Below the pieces are notes generated by a model. That model searched no databases and had not been told where the DNA came from. It saw nothing but the letters and a program-made list of their open reading frames with translations. From DASVHS01 sp038244815 (lineage in GTDB: Bacteria > Acidobacteriota > Thermoanaerobaculia > Gp7-AA8), in assembly GCA_038244815.1 (NCBI GenBank), contig JBBRTB010000007.1:105965-169964 (forward strand): 64,000 nucleotides of DNA, given 5' to 3'. Within the stretch, counting starts at the first letter, position 1; each line of letters starts with the position of its first letter. The position numbers and the translations under genes were made by a program. Below, one piece after another: positions 27,159 to 37,067 of the stretch.

Positions 27159-30100
27159 ATGCTTCCGGACCATGCATTGAAGAGGTGGAGCTTGCGACAC
27201 GCGGTTCTGGTCATCGGCCTGAGTCTGTTCACCCACGCAGCCATCGGGGCGTGCCTAACTTCGGCAATCCCGTCTCCTACCCGATGGGCGCGACTCCCAC
27301 CGCCATCACCAACGCTGACTTCAACGGCGACGGGAACGCGGACCTCGCCGTCGCCAACTTCGCTTCCAGCATCTCGGTGCGCCTCGGCAATGGCAGCGGG
27401 GATTCGGCTCACTGACCAGCTTCCCCCTCTCGTTCGGCGCGAACGGCATCGTCGCCGGCGACTTCAACCGCGACGGCAAAACCGATCTGGCCGTATCGGG
27501 CGGCCTGACCAACTACGCGATCCTCCTCGGAAACGGCGCGGGCGGTTTTGCCGCCGCCGTGACGCACGACACCGGCCCGGCACCGACCGCCATCACGACT
27601 GGCGACTTCAACCGCGACGGCATACTCGATCTCCTCACCACACACAACACTCAAGGCGACGCGTACGTCCTCCTCGGCGTGGGGAACGGGACGTTCGCTG
27701 CCCCCGTGGAATTGCTTGCCGGCGATACGCCGGTGTTCGCAGCGGTCGCGGATCTCAACCGCGACGGCATCCCCGACATCGCCATCGCGAACTTGTTCGG
27801 CGACAACGTTTCGGTCTACATCGGCGTTGGCGACGGCACGTTTGCCGACCAGGTCTTCTACTCCGTGGGCAGCAGCGGCGCCGGCAGCGGCAGACCGAAA
27901 CACATCGAAGCCGCGGACTTCAACGGCGACGGCGCACTTGACCTGGCAGTCTCGCGCGGCGTGCCGTTCGGCGCCATGCTACTCAACAACGGCGACGGCA
28001 CGTTCGCGGCCTTCACCGAGACCGGCAGCAGCGCGGAATGGGGTGAGGTCGGCGACTTCAACGGCGACGGAAAAATCGACCTGGCCCGGTCGCGCAGCAC
28101 AGGCGTGACCATGGACTTCGGCGACGGTGCCGGCTCGCTCACGATCTTCGGGCCCGAGTTCTTCGTCTCCGCTGCCCTCCCTAAAGTCAGCACGATGGCG
28201 GACTTCAACCGGGACGGACTGCCCGACCTCGCTTTTCTGCAGACCAACGACGCCCACGTGACGATCATCCTGAACACCAGTCGCTGCAGCGCGAACTGCA
28301 TTCCGGCGGACAGCAACGTCAGGCTGACCATCGGCGGCGGACCGGTGGGGTTGCTGACGGGTGACTTCAACCGCGACGGCCGTTCCGACCTGCTCTCGTC
28401 GAACGCCGCCGGCAGCACGTCGCTCCTGCTCGGCGGTCCCACGGGATTCGCGTCCGCCAACGACCATCTATTGTCCGGCGGCGTGGATGCCCTGGTCGTC
28501 GCCGACATGAATGGCGACGGCAAGCTCGACGCCGTCGTCACGGACACGAATCTGAGCACGGTCTCGATCCTGACCGGCGACGGAGCGGGCGGGTTCACGG
28601 AGAACTCCATCGCCGCCGGATTCGTGCCGCACGGCCTCGTCGTCGCCGACTTCAATCGCGATGGCCTGCCTGACCTGGCGATGGCCAATTCAAATTCCCT
28701 CGCCATCTCCGTCTGGATCAATACGGGAGGCGGCACGTTCAGCAAGACGAACTTCGTGGGCTCGACAGCCCCGTTCTTCGTCACCACCGGCGACTTCGAC
28801 GGCGATGGAAACCCGGACCTCGCTTTCGCCAGCAACAGCAACACCAACATCTCCATCCGCCTCGGCAACGGCGCGGGAAGTTTCGGCGCAATGACCTCGT
28901 ATCCCGCCGGCTCCGCGCCACGAGCCATCGCCGTCGCCGATTTCAATCGAGATGGGAAGGCGGACCTCGCGGTGACGAACATCGCCGCGGCGCCGGGCGT
29001 CTCCATCCTCTTCGGCAACGGCGCCGGCGGTTTCGCCGCGCCGGTGCCCTATGCGACGAGCGCGGGGGCCGGCGCCATCGTCGTCGCAGACCTGAACCGC
29101 GACGGCAACCCCGACCTGGCCGTAGTGAACGGACAGGTCGTCACACTGATGGTGGGAAGCGCAACCGGCACCTTCACGTCCGTGCAGAACTTGACCATGA
29201 ACTACAACCCCGCTGCGGTGGCCGTGGGCGACTTCGATCGCGACGGCGACCTCGACCTGGCCGTGGCGAACGGCAGCTCACCCAGCGGCTTCAGCAACGT
29301 CGCAATCCTCTACACCGTCTGCCTCTCCCCGGAGCTGACCGTGGTCAAGAGCCATACCGGAAACTTCACGCAGGGACAGACCGGCGCGCAGTACACGATG
29401 GTGGTGACCAACAGCGGCACGGCAGCGACGGGCGGCGCGGTCAGCGTGGTCGATCGACTGCCGTCAAGCCTGATCGCGACGGCTCTCGGCGGAACCGGAT
29501 GGTCTTGCACTGTCGCCGGCCTCACCTGCACGAGAACGGATGCGCTCGCGGTGGCGGCCAGTTATCCGCCGATCACGCTGACCGTCACCGTGCGCAGCAA
29601 CGCCCCCGCGTCGGTGGGTAACGCCGCGGATGTGTCGGGGGGCGGCGACCTCAATCCCGACAACAACTCGGTCGAGAACATCACGACGATCGTTGCCAGC
29701 ACGACGGCCGTGCCGACAAGTCTCGTCGCCACCGCGCAATCGATCACCCAGATCAACGCCACCTGGGACGCCGTCACAGGAGTGACGAGCTACCGCATTA
29801 CACGCACAGGCAACAGCGGGTTTCTGCAGGATGTGTCGGCCACGCCGAGCTATACCGATCTCTCGGTCACTCCTGCAACGACGTACGTGTACCAGGTCGC
29901 CGCGCTCGACCCGGTGACCAGCAATCCCGGCCCGGACAGCAACAAGGACCTGGCCACGACAATCGTGTTCACCGACGATCCGCTCGTTCCGGTGATCAAG
30001 GCCACGCACTTCCTGGAGCTGCGCACGGCGGTGAATTCGGTGCGCGCCGCGGCGGGACTGAGCGCGGCACCCTTTACCGACGCGCTCGCCGCCGGAATCG

Positions 30101-30261
30101 CGATCAAGGCGATTCATCTGACCCAATTGCGCACCTACCTGGATGAGGCGCGCCTGTCGCTCGGCGTCAGCGGGTTGACCTACACCAATCCGGTCGTGGG
30201 GGCGGGGACGACCGTGATCAAAGCGGTTCACATCGACGAGCTGCGCTCGGGGGTGAAGTGA
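27159..30261 (+). pseudogene. FG-GAP repeat surface protein, interrupted by two frameshifts near its start
   Basis: The reading frame begins with a signal peptide (ATG 27159, 'RHAVLVIGLSLFTHAAIG'). It shifts at a four-G run at 27246-27249 and again at a four-G run at 27398-27401; adding one G at each restores a single frame. The intact product would have about 14 FG-GAP/VCBS calcium-binding repeats (DFNRDGxxDLAV), a DUF11 domain ('LTVVKSHTGNFTQGQTG'), a fibronectin type III-like segment ('INATWDAVTGVTSYRI') and three C-terminal repeats of 'IKAxHxxELR' type. Such proteins are secreted or surface-attached. The breaks may be real or may be homopolymer assembly errors; the remainder (27402-30261) is intact. 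Confidence 0.8.
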
Positions 30262-30293
30262 GGGGGATCGGGGCAGCGTCGCGTCGGCGTAGC

Positions 30294-31436
30294 TGGTAGC
30301 GCATACGGGATTCTTCTTCAGAATCGTCAACAACTTGCGACGGTGCCGAGCACGGTGTGCCCAGGATGTGCCCATCAATCTGCCAAATGTTCGTCGTGGC
30401 CGGAGCGGCACGCAATGACTTTATGCCGAGCTCCTGGACCAACTCCGGGCAGCCGAGAACGATTTCCATCTGACAATTGGTGGCTCGTTTGTCTCAAGAA
30501 AGATCGGAAGCAGTGTGTACTGGTACCTGCAGCGAAACGAAGACGGCCGGCGAACGCAGACGTACCTGGGGCCGGAAACTCCTGAGCTGCTGCGGCAGAT
30601 CGGTGCTGCCAGGGAGCAGCAAGTCGATTTGCAACGGCGTCGACAGCTCGTTTCGATGTTGAAAGCGGCGGAGCGGCAGCGGAAACCGCATCGTTCAGCG
30701 CCGTTCTCGAGGTACTCGCTGATTCCTTCGTGTTCAGACTGGGCGGCGTTCTCGTCGGCACCCAGGCATTCAAGTGTTACGCGAACATGCTCGGGGTGCG
30801 ATTTGAAGCAGAGAGTCTTCGGACTGCAGGCATCGACGTGGCAGAAAACGCGAGCATCTCCGTAGCTGTAGCGCGGGAAGGCTCACTCGACCTTTTGGAT
30901 CGATTAAGATCGATCGAACCCCGTTTCGCAGCCTTGCCTGAACTCGATCCGCGTGACCCCGCCACATCCCTCAAAGTTCGTGGCGGTGATCCGCGTGTCG
31001 ATTTCCTGACGACCACCCGACGGGGCACGCGCAAGAGACCTGTCCACTTCCGCATCTGAAAGTCGCCGCGGAGCCCCTCGAAGGTCTCGACTAGGTGATC
31101 GAGAAAACGACAAAGGCGGTAGTTGTCGGGGGCGGCGGCATTCTCGTCAACGTCCCGCTGCCGGCTCGATACGCACTACACAAGTTGTGGGTCGCCAGGA
31201 ACCGCCCCGTATCCGATCAAACGAAGGCGCGAAAGGACACCGCGCAGGCGCAACAAGTCATTGAGGTGCTCCGGACCGACCGACCCGATGACATAAAGCA
31301 GCGGTCATGGCGATGCAATCGCGACCAAGGATGTGGAGTGGCATTCGCAAGGAGTTCGAGCAACTGACGGCGCTGAGACGAGTGGCGACCCCGTGATTGC
31401 AGTTGTCGCGTTCAAGTTGGTAGCGCATACGGGATT
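30294..31436. mobile_element. Remnant of an element integrated at the 3' end of tRNA-Glu
   Basis: A 19-bp direct repeat (30294-30312 and 31418-31436) duplicates the 3' end of the tRNA-Glu gene, the classic scar of tyrosine-integrase insertion into a tRNA. The intact tRNA is at the right end and the partial copy at the left. Inside the left end two copies of TGTGCCCA lie 11 bp apart (30356-30363 and 30367-30374), which could be recombinase-binding sites. Only about 1.1 kb remains, holding one decayed gene and no integrase. Confidence 0.6.
30419..31396 (+). pseudogene. Decayed GSU2403-type nucleotidyltransferase-fold gene
   Basis: Successive frames read as one protein. The first gives 'YAELLDQLRAAENDFHLTIGGSFV' and 'YWYLQRNEDGRRTQTYLGPE'. 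After a shift near 30668 comes 'FRLGGVLVGTQAFKCYANMLG' and 'DPATSLKVRGGDPRVDFLT'. After a second shift near 31040 comes 'HLKVAAEPLEGLD', a TAG at 31092-31094, and 'EKTTKAVVVGGGGILVNVPLP'. A third shift near 31303 gives the tail. The order and motifs fit the GSU2403/NTP_transf_8 nucleotidyltransferase-like family. Three frameshifts and one nonsense codon make it non-functional. It is the only recognisable cargo between the tRNA-Glu repeats. Confidence 0.7.
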
Positions 31437-31493
31437 TGAACCCGTGTTACCGCCGTGAGAGGGCGGCGTCCTGGACCCCTAGACGAATGCGCC
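31418..31493 (-). tRNA. tRNA-Glu (anticodon CTC)
   Basis: The 76-base gene on the minus strand folds as a cloverleaf. The acceptor stem is GGCGCAT/ATGCGCT with a G-U pair at its end. The anticodon stem CCGCC/GGCGG holds the loop CTCTCAC with anticodon CTC and T33, and the T arm contains GGTTCAAATCC. The 3' CCA is encoded. It decodes GAG. Its 3' end is duplicated at 30294-30312, marking an integration site. Confidence 0.93.
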
Positions 31494-31797
31494 AAAAGTG
31501 GGGAGGGCGGAGAGTAGCGAGGCCGTTGCCTCGAGTCAAGCGCGTGTAACTTCTGCGTTTCGAGAAGCATTCCCTCGACGGCCTTCAATGGCATGTCGCG
31601 AACAGCCGTTCGGAATCTTGCTCGAAAAACGCGACGCTGGCTCTCACGACACGCGCGAACGGCGGCCGCCCTGGGAGGGCGGCCACCGTCTCTTTGTGTT
31701 CAAAGTTCGTGGGCAAACTTCCACTTTGCTCCCCCAAAGAAGGGTGAGCATCGCGCGTCGTGAGTCGATGCCTACGCGGGCGTCAGCGCCGGGATCT
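31494..31797. terminator. Gap with a GC-rich hairpin at 31660-31688
   Basis: No gene is visible in this 304-bp gap. A hairpin with 8-base perfect inner arms GGCCGCCC/GGGCGGCC, extendable to 12 with one mismatch, lies at about 31660-31688. It is about 110 bp downstream of the small minus-strand secreted gene and could end its transcript, although no U-run follows on that strand. Confidence 0.35.
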
Positions 31798-32076
31798 CTA
31801 GATGAGCCCGGGGGTCGCCGTGCACATCCAGCGTACCCACGGTCCGCAGATCATGGCCTGCTGGACCTTTGGCAACCGCTGTGCCGGAAGCGGCTGGATG
31901 GATTCATGGGCCTTCTTCACGGGGGCGACGACCACGGCATCTGCAGGCGCCTGCGTGAGGTGTGCGGCGGTGCAGGTCAACGGGACTTTGGGATGGCAGA
32001 CCTTTGCGAACGAGGTCGGCGCTGCGAGAACGACGGTGGCCAGGATGACGAAACAGACTGCTCGAAAACGACGCAT
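31798..32076 (-). CDS. Small secreted cysteine-containing protein
   Basis: A 92-residue protein starting at 32076 with a strong AGGAGGGG ribosome site. A signal peptide (RRFRAVCFVILATVVLAAPTS, cleavage near SFAK) precedes a mature part with four cysteines (VCHPKVPLTC, 'MICGPWVRWMC') that could form two disulfides. No family is recognised. A longer upstream start in the same frame is rejected because it hides the signal peptide. It is divergent from the 32261 sensor gene. Confidence 0.6.
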   Translation of the reverse strand: MRRFRAVCFVILATVVLAAPTSFAKVCHPKVPLTCTAAHLTQAPADAVVVAPVKKAHESIQPLPAQRLPKVQQAMICGPWVRWMCTATPGLI

Positions 32077-32260
32077 GGTAACCCCTCCTGATGCGTTCGC
32101 ACCTTTTTGGCGCAAACTGCGACCTAGATCACAACACAAAAACGGCTTACGGCGTAAACTTTTTGCTTTTTTTCCTTCCCCGCCCGACGGATCGTTGCGG
32201 TTGGCGGGAAGGGGGGGGTGGACAGCGGCTGCGCGGCCATCTACCATCATCTGTTCACCG

Positions 32261-35200
32261 ATGCGAAAGATCTGGGTGGCGGTGGTCGCACTGCTGGTTG
32301 GGCAGATCGGAACGGCGCTTGCGCTCGAGCCCGGGAAGCGACTCAATCAGTACATGCGGACGACATGGACCGTCGAGCGCGGGCTTCCGCAAAGTACCGT
32401 GCTCGGGATCGCCCAGACGCGCGACGGCTTCATCTGGATTGCCACGCAGGAGGGTTTCGTACGGTTCGACGGACAAGAGTTCGTCACGTACGACAAGACC
32501 ACGTATCCGCAGATCATCAGCAACTTCAGCATGTCGATTCGCGGCACGAAGGACGGCACGCTCTATGTGGGGACGGTTGATGGCGGCCTCATTCGCATGC
32601 GCGGCAAACGCATCGACGTGCTTACCCGGGCCAACGGTCTGCCGAGCAACAGCATCAAAGTTCTTCTGGAAGCTCGCGACGGTGCGTTGTGGATCGGCAC
32701 GGACGCCGGTCTGGCGCGCTTGTCGGACGGTCACATCACGAGCGTGCCGGCCTCGCAGCTTCCCAGTCCCGTGATCACCGCGCTCGCTGAGGACACGGTC
32801 GGAACGATCTGGGCCGGCACCGAGGGTGGCGTCGTCACGATCAAGGACGGAACCGTCATCCGTCGCCGAGCGGAATACGGTTTTCCGTCACACGTGGTGC
32901 AGTCACTCGCTGCCGCGCGCGACGGCAGCATCTGGATGGCGACCGACGGCGGAGGATTGTTGCACTACGACGGTCGCCATATCCGCACCTACGACCAGCG
33001 CAGCGGTTTGCCGTCACTGCATCTGAGTGCCGTGTACGAAGATCGTGAGGGGACGATCTGGATCGGGACGCAGGACGCGGGGTTTGGACGCCTGCTCGAT
33101 GGTCGTGTCGAGTTCGACGCTCAGACCACGCATTTCCCGGTCACTTCGTTCTTCGAAGATGGAGAGGGAAGTCTTTGGATCGGCGAGATCGGCGGGCTGC
33201 GGCAGCTTTCCGAAGGAGCGATCGTTACGTTTGCGCGGGCGCAAGGCCTCCCCGATGACGACGTGAAGAGCGTGACCGCCCGGAACGGAAGTCTGTGGTT
33301 CGCCACGCGGGCGGGTGTGAGCGAGCTGAGTGGGACCCCACCGGTGATCCGACAGCCCACGCTTGCGATTTCGGCGGTACTCTCCAACCTCGCCGCGCGC
33401 GATGGCAGCCTGTGGATCGGTACCGCGGACGCCGGAGTGCGCCAGATCGACGCGGGCCGTACCAAGACGTACCAAATGAACGACGGCCTGCCCTCCAACG
33501 CGGTGCTCGCGCTGTTCGAAGATCATCTTGGGGCGATCTGGGTAGGCACCAGCGCCGGACTGGCACGGATCGCGAACGGCAGAATCGACTCACAGGTTCT
33601 CGGGTTTCCGGCCCAATCGGTCAGTTCGATCGCCGAGAGCCGTGACGGCGCCGTCTGGATCGGCATGCACGAAGGCGGGGTGGCGCGGCGGTCTGCCGCG
33701 GGGGTGGTGGAGTCGTTCACGGTGAAGAACGGCTTGTCGAGCAACGCCGTGCTCGCGGTCCATGAGGACAGCCAGGGAGCGATGTGGGTCGGCACGATGG
33801 GCGGCGGCCTCAATCGCTACCTCAACGGCAAATTTGCAGCGATCACCGTCCGCAACGGGTTGCCGGATGACAGCGTGCTCGCGATTCTCGAAGACCGCCG
33901 CGGCAATCTGTGGATGAGCAGCAACAAAGGCATCTTTCGCGCGCCCATCGCGGATCTCAATGCCGTGGCGGACGGGAAGCGGTCGAGACTCATCTCCGTC
34001 CTCTACGGACAGACGGACGGCATGGACAACCGCGAGTGCAACGGGGGAACCCAGCCGGTCGCGGCGCAGGGTGCCGGTGGGAAACTCTGGTTCGCGACGA
34101 CGGGCGGTGTGGCGCTGCTGGACCCCGACCGCGCGATCCGTGGCGGGTCGATCGGCGCCGTGCAGATCCAGCAGGTTCTCGTCGATCATGCCAAACTTGC
34201 CGCCGGCGCGGACGTGCCGCCAGGGCAACACGCCGTCGAGTTTCACTACACGAGTCCGACATTCAGCGCGCCGGACAGGCTGCGCTTCCGTTACAAACTG
34301 GAGGGCTTCGATACCGACTGGACGGATGCACAGGGACGACGAATCGCCTACTACACCAACGTTCCCCCCGGGGCCTACACGTTTCTTGTTCGGGTGGTGA
34401 ACCGTGAAGGCGAGGCCAGTGCTCCTGCGGCCGCTCAACTCGTCGTCAAACCGTACTTCTACCAGCGGCCGGTGTTCTGGGCATTTCTTGCGATCGCCGT
34501 CGTTGCCGCGGCGTGGGCGGCCCATCGCTGGCGCATTCGCGTCATTCGTGCCTCTGCTGACCGATTCAAACTGCTCTTTGACCGCAATCTCGCCGGTGTC
34601 TACCGCGCCGGCATCGACGGAAGAGTCCTCGATTGCAACGACGCCGGCCTGCGCATTCTCGGTCTCTCCTCGGTCGAAGAAGCGAACGCGCTCAGCATCT
34701 TTGATTTTTACGCCACGCCTGCTGAAGCGGAGGACCTGGTCCGGCGCGTTCGCGCCGACGGAGCGGTCAGCAGTGTGGAAACGTGCCTGCGACGCGCCGA
34801 CGGCGCCACGATCTGGGTTCTGCAGAACGTCAGCCTCGGCGATACGGCAGGCAAGGAGATCCTGGAAGCGACGCTGATCGACCTGACCGAGCGCAAACGC
34901 GCGGAAGAACAGATCCGGTACCTGGCATATCACGACGCCCTGACCGGGCTGCCCAATCGAACGCTTTTCAAGGACCGCCTGTCGCTCGCCGTCGCACACG
35001 CCGAGCGGCGCGGCCGGCAGGCCGCTGTGCTCTTTCTCGATCTCGACCGCTTCAAAGTCATCAACGACACCCTGGGACATACGATCGGCGATCACCTGTT
35101 GCGGGGAATGGGCGAGCGGCTCAAGGGGGGTGTCCGCGATGAGGATTCCGTCGCTCGCGTCGGCGGAGATGAATTTGCCATTCTCCTGATGGACCTGTTA

Positions 35201-36226
35201 CGACCGGCGGATGCGATGAGCGTCGCGCAGAAGATTCTCGAGATCGTCAGCCGTCCCATCACCGTTGATGGTCATGAGCTGTTCACGACCTGCAGCATCG
35301 GGATCTCCATGTCGCCCGCCGACGGTGTGGATGCCGAGACACTTCTGAAAAACGCGGATAACGCGCTCTATCGCGCCAAGGAAGCGGGGAAGAACAATTA
35401 TCAATTGTGCACGCCGTCGATGACGAAGTTCGCGGCGGAGCGGCTGGCCCTGGAGAACGCGCTGCGGCAGGCCATCGACCGGAACGAATTCGTCGTCGTC
35501 TACCAGCCACAATACGATCTCGCCACGAGGAAGCTGACTGCCGTGGAAGCGCTCCTGCGATGGGACCGCCCGGGTGTCGGCACCGTCGGTCCGGCGGACT
35601 TCATCGCCACGGCGGAAGAGAGCCGGCTCATCATCCCGATCGGTGAGCTCGTCGTTGACCGGGCCCTGCAGCAGGCCAAGGCGTGGGGTGAGGAGTTCCC
35701 GATCCGCGTCGCCGTGAACGTGTCCGCGGCGCAGTTCCGTCCGCGGTACCTCGTTCGGACGATTCGTGATGCGCTCAAAGAGCATTCAGTGGACCCCAGG
35801 CGGCTGGAGATCGAAATCACCGAAAGCACGGCCATGCAGAATCCGGTCGTTACTGCCGAGATTCTCGAAGAGCTCAAGAAGCTTGGCGTCAGCATCGTCA
35901 TCGATGATTTCGGCATCGGCCACTCATCGCTCAATTACCTCAAGCGCTTCCCGATTGACGGCCTGAAGATCGATCGCACGTTTGTCGAGGACATGGTCTC
36001 CGATGCCAGCGACGCCGGGATCGTCTCCGCGATTATCGCCATGGCGCACGCCCTCAACCTCCGCGTCACTGCCGAGGGGGTGGAGACTGCCGAGCAACTC
36101 GCATTTCTCGAGTCGCGCGGTTGCGAGTTTATCCAGGGGTACCTGGTCGGGCGGCCAGCGCCGGCAGATGCGATCACTGAGGCCTTACGGTCCGTGACCG
36201 CGCCGGCCCTGCAGCATACGGCCTAG
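32261..36226 (+). CDS. Two-component-regulator propeller sensor with PAS, GGDEF and EAL domains
   Basis: A 1321-residue protein. ATG 32261 is chosen because it opens a signal peptide ('KIWVAVVALLVGQIGTALA'); a frame 153 codons longer has no family similarity. Residues about 25-630 are propeller repeats, about 640-735 a Y_Y_Y domain ('YKLEGFDTDWTDAQGR'), then a transmembrane helix (about 745-765), PAS, GGDEF and EAL. Both catalytic sites look intact: 'DLDRFKVINDTLGH', 'ARVGGDEF' and, for EAL, 'VEALLRW', 'EIEITES', 'IDDFGIGHSSLNYL', 'LKIDRTF', 'EGVET'. It could make or degrade c-di-GMP depending on the ligand. It is a clear paralogue of the 18662 gene. Confidence 0.94.
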   Translation: MRKIWVAVVALLVGQIGTALALEPGKRLNQYMRTTWTVERGLPQSTVLGIAQTRDGFIWIATQEGFVRFDGQEFVTYDKTTYPQIISNFSMSIRGTKDGTLYVGTVDGGLIRMRGKRIDVLTRANGLPSNSIKVLLEARDGALWIGTDAGLARLSDGHITSVPASQLPSPVITALAEDTVGTIWAGTEGGVVTIKDGTVIRRRAEYGFPSHVVQSLAAARDGSIWMATDGGGLLHYDGRHIRTYDQRSGLPSLHLSAVYEDREGTIWIGTQDAGFGRLLDGRVEFDAQTTHFPVTSFFEDGEGSLWIGEIGGLRQLSEGAIVTFARAQGLPDDDVKSVTARNGSLWFATRAGVSELSGTPPVIRQPTLAISAVLSNLAARDGSLWIGTADAGVRQIDAGRTKTYQMNDGLPSNAVLALFEDHLGAIWVGTSAGLARIANGRIDSQVLGFPAQSVSSIAESRDGAVWIGMHEGGVARRSAAGVVESFTVKNGLSSNAVLAVHEDSQGAMWVGTMGGGLNRYLNGKFAAITVRNGLPDDSVLAILEDRRGNLWMSSNKGIFRAPIADLNAVADGKRSRLISVLYGQTDGMDNRECNGGTQPVAAQGAGGKLWFATTGGVALLDPDRAIRGGSIGAVQIQQVLVDHAKLAAGADVPPGQHAVEFHYTSPTFSAPDRLRFRYKLEGFDTDWTDAQGRRIAYYTNVPPGAYTFLVRVVNREGEASAPAAAQLVVKPYFYQRPVFWAFLAIAVVAAAWAAHRWRIRVIRASADRFKLLFDRNLAGVYRAGIDGRVLDCNDAGLRILGLSSVEEANALSIFDFYATPAEAEDLVRRVRADGAVSSVETCLRRADGATIWVLQNVSLGDTAGKEILEATLIDLTERKRAEEQIRYLAYHDALTGLPNRTLFKDRLSLAVAHAERRGRQAAVLFLDLDRFKVINDTLGHTIGDHLLRGMGERLKGGVRDEDSVARVGGDEFAILLMDLLRPADAMSVAQKILEIVSRPITVDGHELFTTCSIGISMSPADGVDAETLLKNADNALYRAKEAGKNNYQLCTPSMTKFAAERLALENALRQAIDRNEFVVVYQPQYDLATRKLTAVEALLRWDRPGVGTVGPADFIATAEESRLIIPIGELVVDRALQQAKAWGEEFPIRVAVNVSAAQFRPRYLVRTIRDALKEHSVDPRRLEIEITESTAMQNPVVTAEILEELKKLGVSIVIDDFGIGHSSLNYLKRFPIDGLKIDRTFVEDMVSDASDAGIVSAIIAMAHALNLRVTAEGVETAEQLAFLESRGCEFIQGYLVGRPAPADAITEALRSVTAPALQHTA

Positions 36227-36631
36227 CGGGTTCATTGGGAGATCTCGTTGGAGCATTAAGAGGTGCGGGCCGGAACCGGGACGTGGTTGACTTCAGCCTG
36301 CTGCGGCAGGATCGCCAACGCCTCTGATGATCGGAAGTGGCAGCCAGACGACCGACCTTCAACCCTACCCGACATCCACCGACCCGCGGGGTCTCTGCAG
36401 CCGGTTCTACGCTCAGGCCTCCTGGATGCGAGGAGGCCAGGTGAGCCACGGCTGGCTGGGCGGGGGAGCGGAATCATCGGGCCATCGAGGCTCCCGCTCC
36501 ATGAATCGTAAACGGTGCAAGGTCTCCGCGCCATGAACGAACCACGAACACACAGCCAAAGACGAAAAGGCAGGAATTGCGCACACCGCCACTGGCCATG
36601 CTGACCACTCTGGTCACCACGCCCTGGAAGA
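36227..36631. other. Non-coding gap
   Basis: No convincing gene, repeat or RNA is visible in this 405-bp gap between the sensor gene and the phosphoketolase fragment. A long minus-strand frame crosses it, but its product is Arg/Ser/Pro-rich with no recognisable domain. It is probably eroded DNA belonging to the debris that follows. Confidence 0.4.
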
Positions 36632-36838
36632 GGCACCATCACCACACCCTTCGACATGACTGTGCTCAATGATGTGGATCGCTTCCATCGCGTGATGGAC
36701 ACCATCGACCGCCTGCCGCGGACAGGCGACAAAGGCATCTACCTCAAACGGCAGCTCGAGAACAAGCTGATCGAGCGCAAACAGTACATCGACAAATACG
36801 GCGACGACATGCCGGAGATCCGGACTGGAAGTGGGTAG
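36632..36838 (+). pseudogene. C-terminal fragment of phosphoketolase
   Basis: The segment reads GTITTPFDMTVLNDVDRFH and continues 'VMDTIDRLPRTGDKGIYLKRQ' to 'YIDKYGDDMPEIR', the characteristic end of xylulose-5-phosphate/fructose-6-phosphate phosphoketolase. The final residues are shifted by a missing base: the expected 'RDWKW' is recovered in the next frame. More than 700 residues of the usual enzyme, including the thiamine-diphosphate sites, are missing, so it is a relic. Confidence 0.75.
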
Positions 36839-36916
36839 GATGACCGTGCCATGGCGTTGCGCTTGATTGAGATGGTGCTGCGGGAGAAGGACGGCGCGGA
36901 CCTCCGCGAGCTTCTC

Positions 36917-37066
36917 GATCACCGACAACACCATCGTCGTCGCAATCCCGGCCACGGCCGTCAGGAGCGCGCGCCGCAGCAGCGACAGGTCGCCCAGTGT
37001 TGTCGCCAGCGCCAACGCCATGTTCGGCCCGAGCAACGGCGCGATCACCATTGCCCCGATGATGAT
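36917..37066 (-). pseudogene. Inverted middle segment of a DUF389 membrane protein gene
   Basis: Read on the minus strand, these 150 bp give 'IGAMVIAPLLGPNMALALATTLGD' and 'RRALLTAVAGIATTMVLSVI', a hallmark of DUF389 membrane proteins. The following part of the same family is on the plus strand starting at 37068. The segment therefore appears to have been flipped in place. The N-terminal part of the gene is missing. Confidence 0.7.
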
Positions 37067-37067
37067 G

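Noticed and set aside
31092..31094. TAG in the nucleotidyltransferase-like gene as pyrrolysine
   Set aside because: The gene also has three frameshifts, so it is simply decayed, and the expected residue appears to be tyrosine.
31802..32260. 153 extra N-terminal residues on the 32261 sensor
   Set aside because: They have no family similarity, overlap the small secreted gene on the other strand, and would hide a clear signal peptide.
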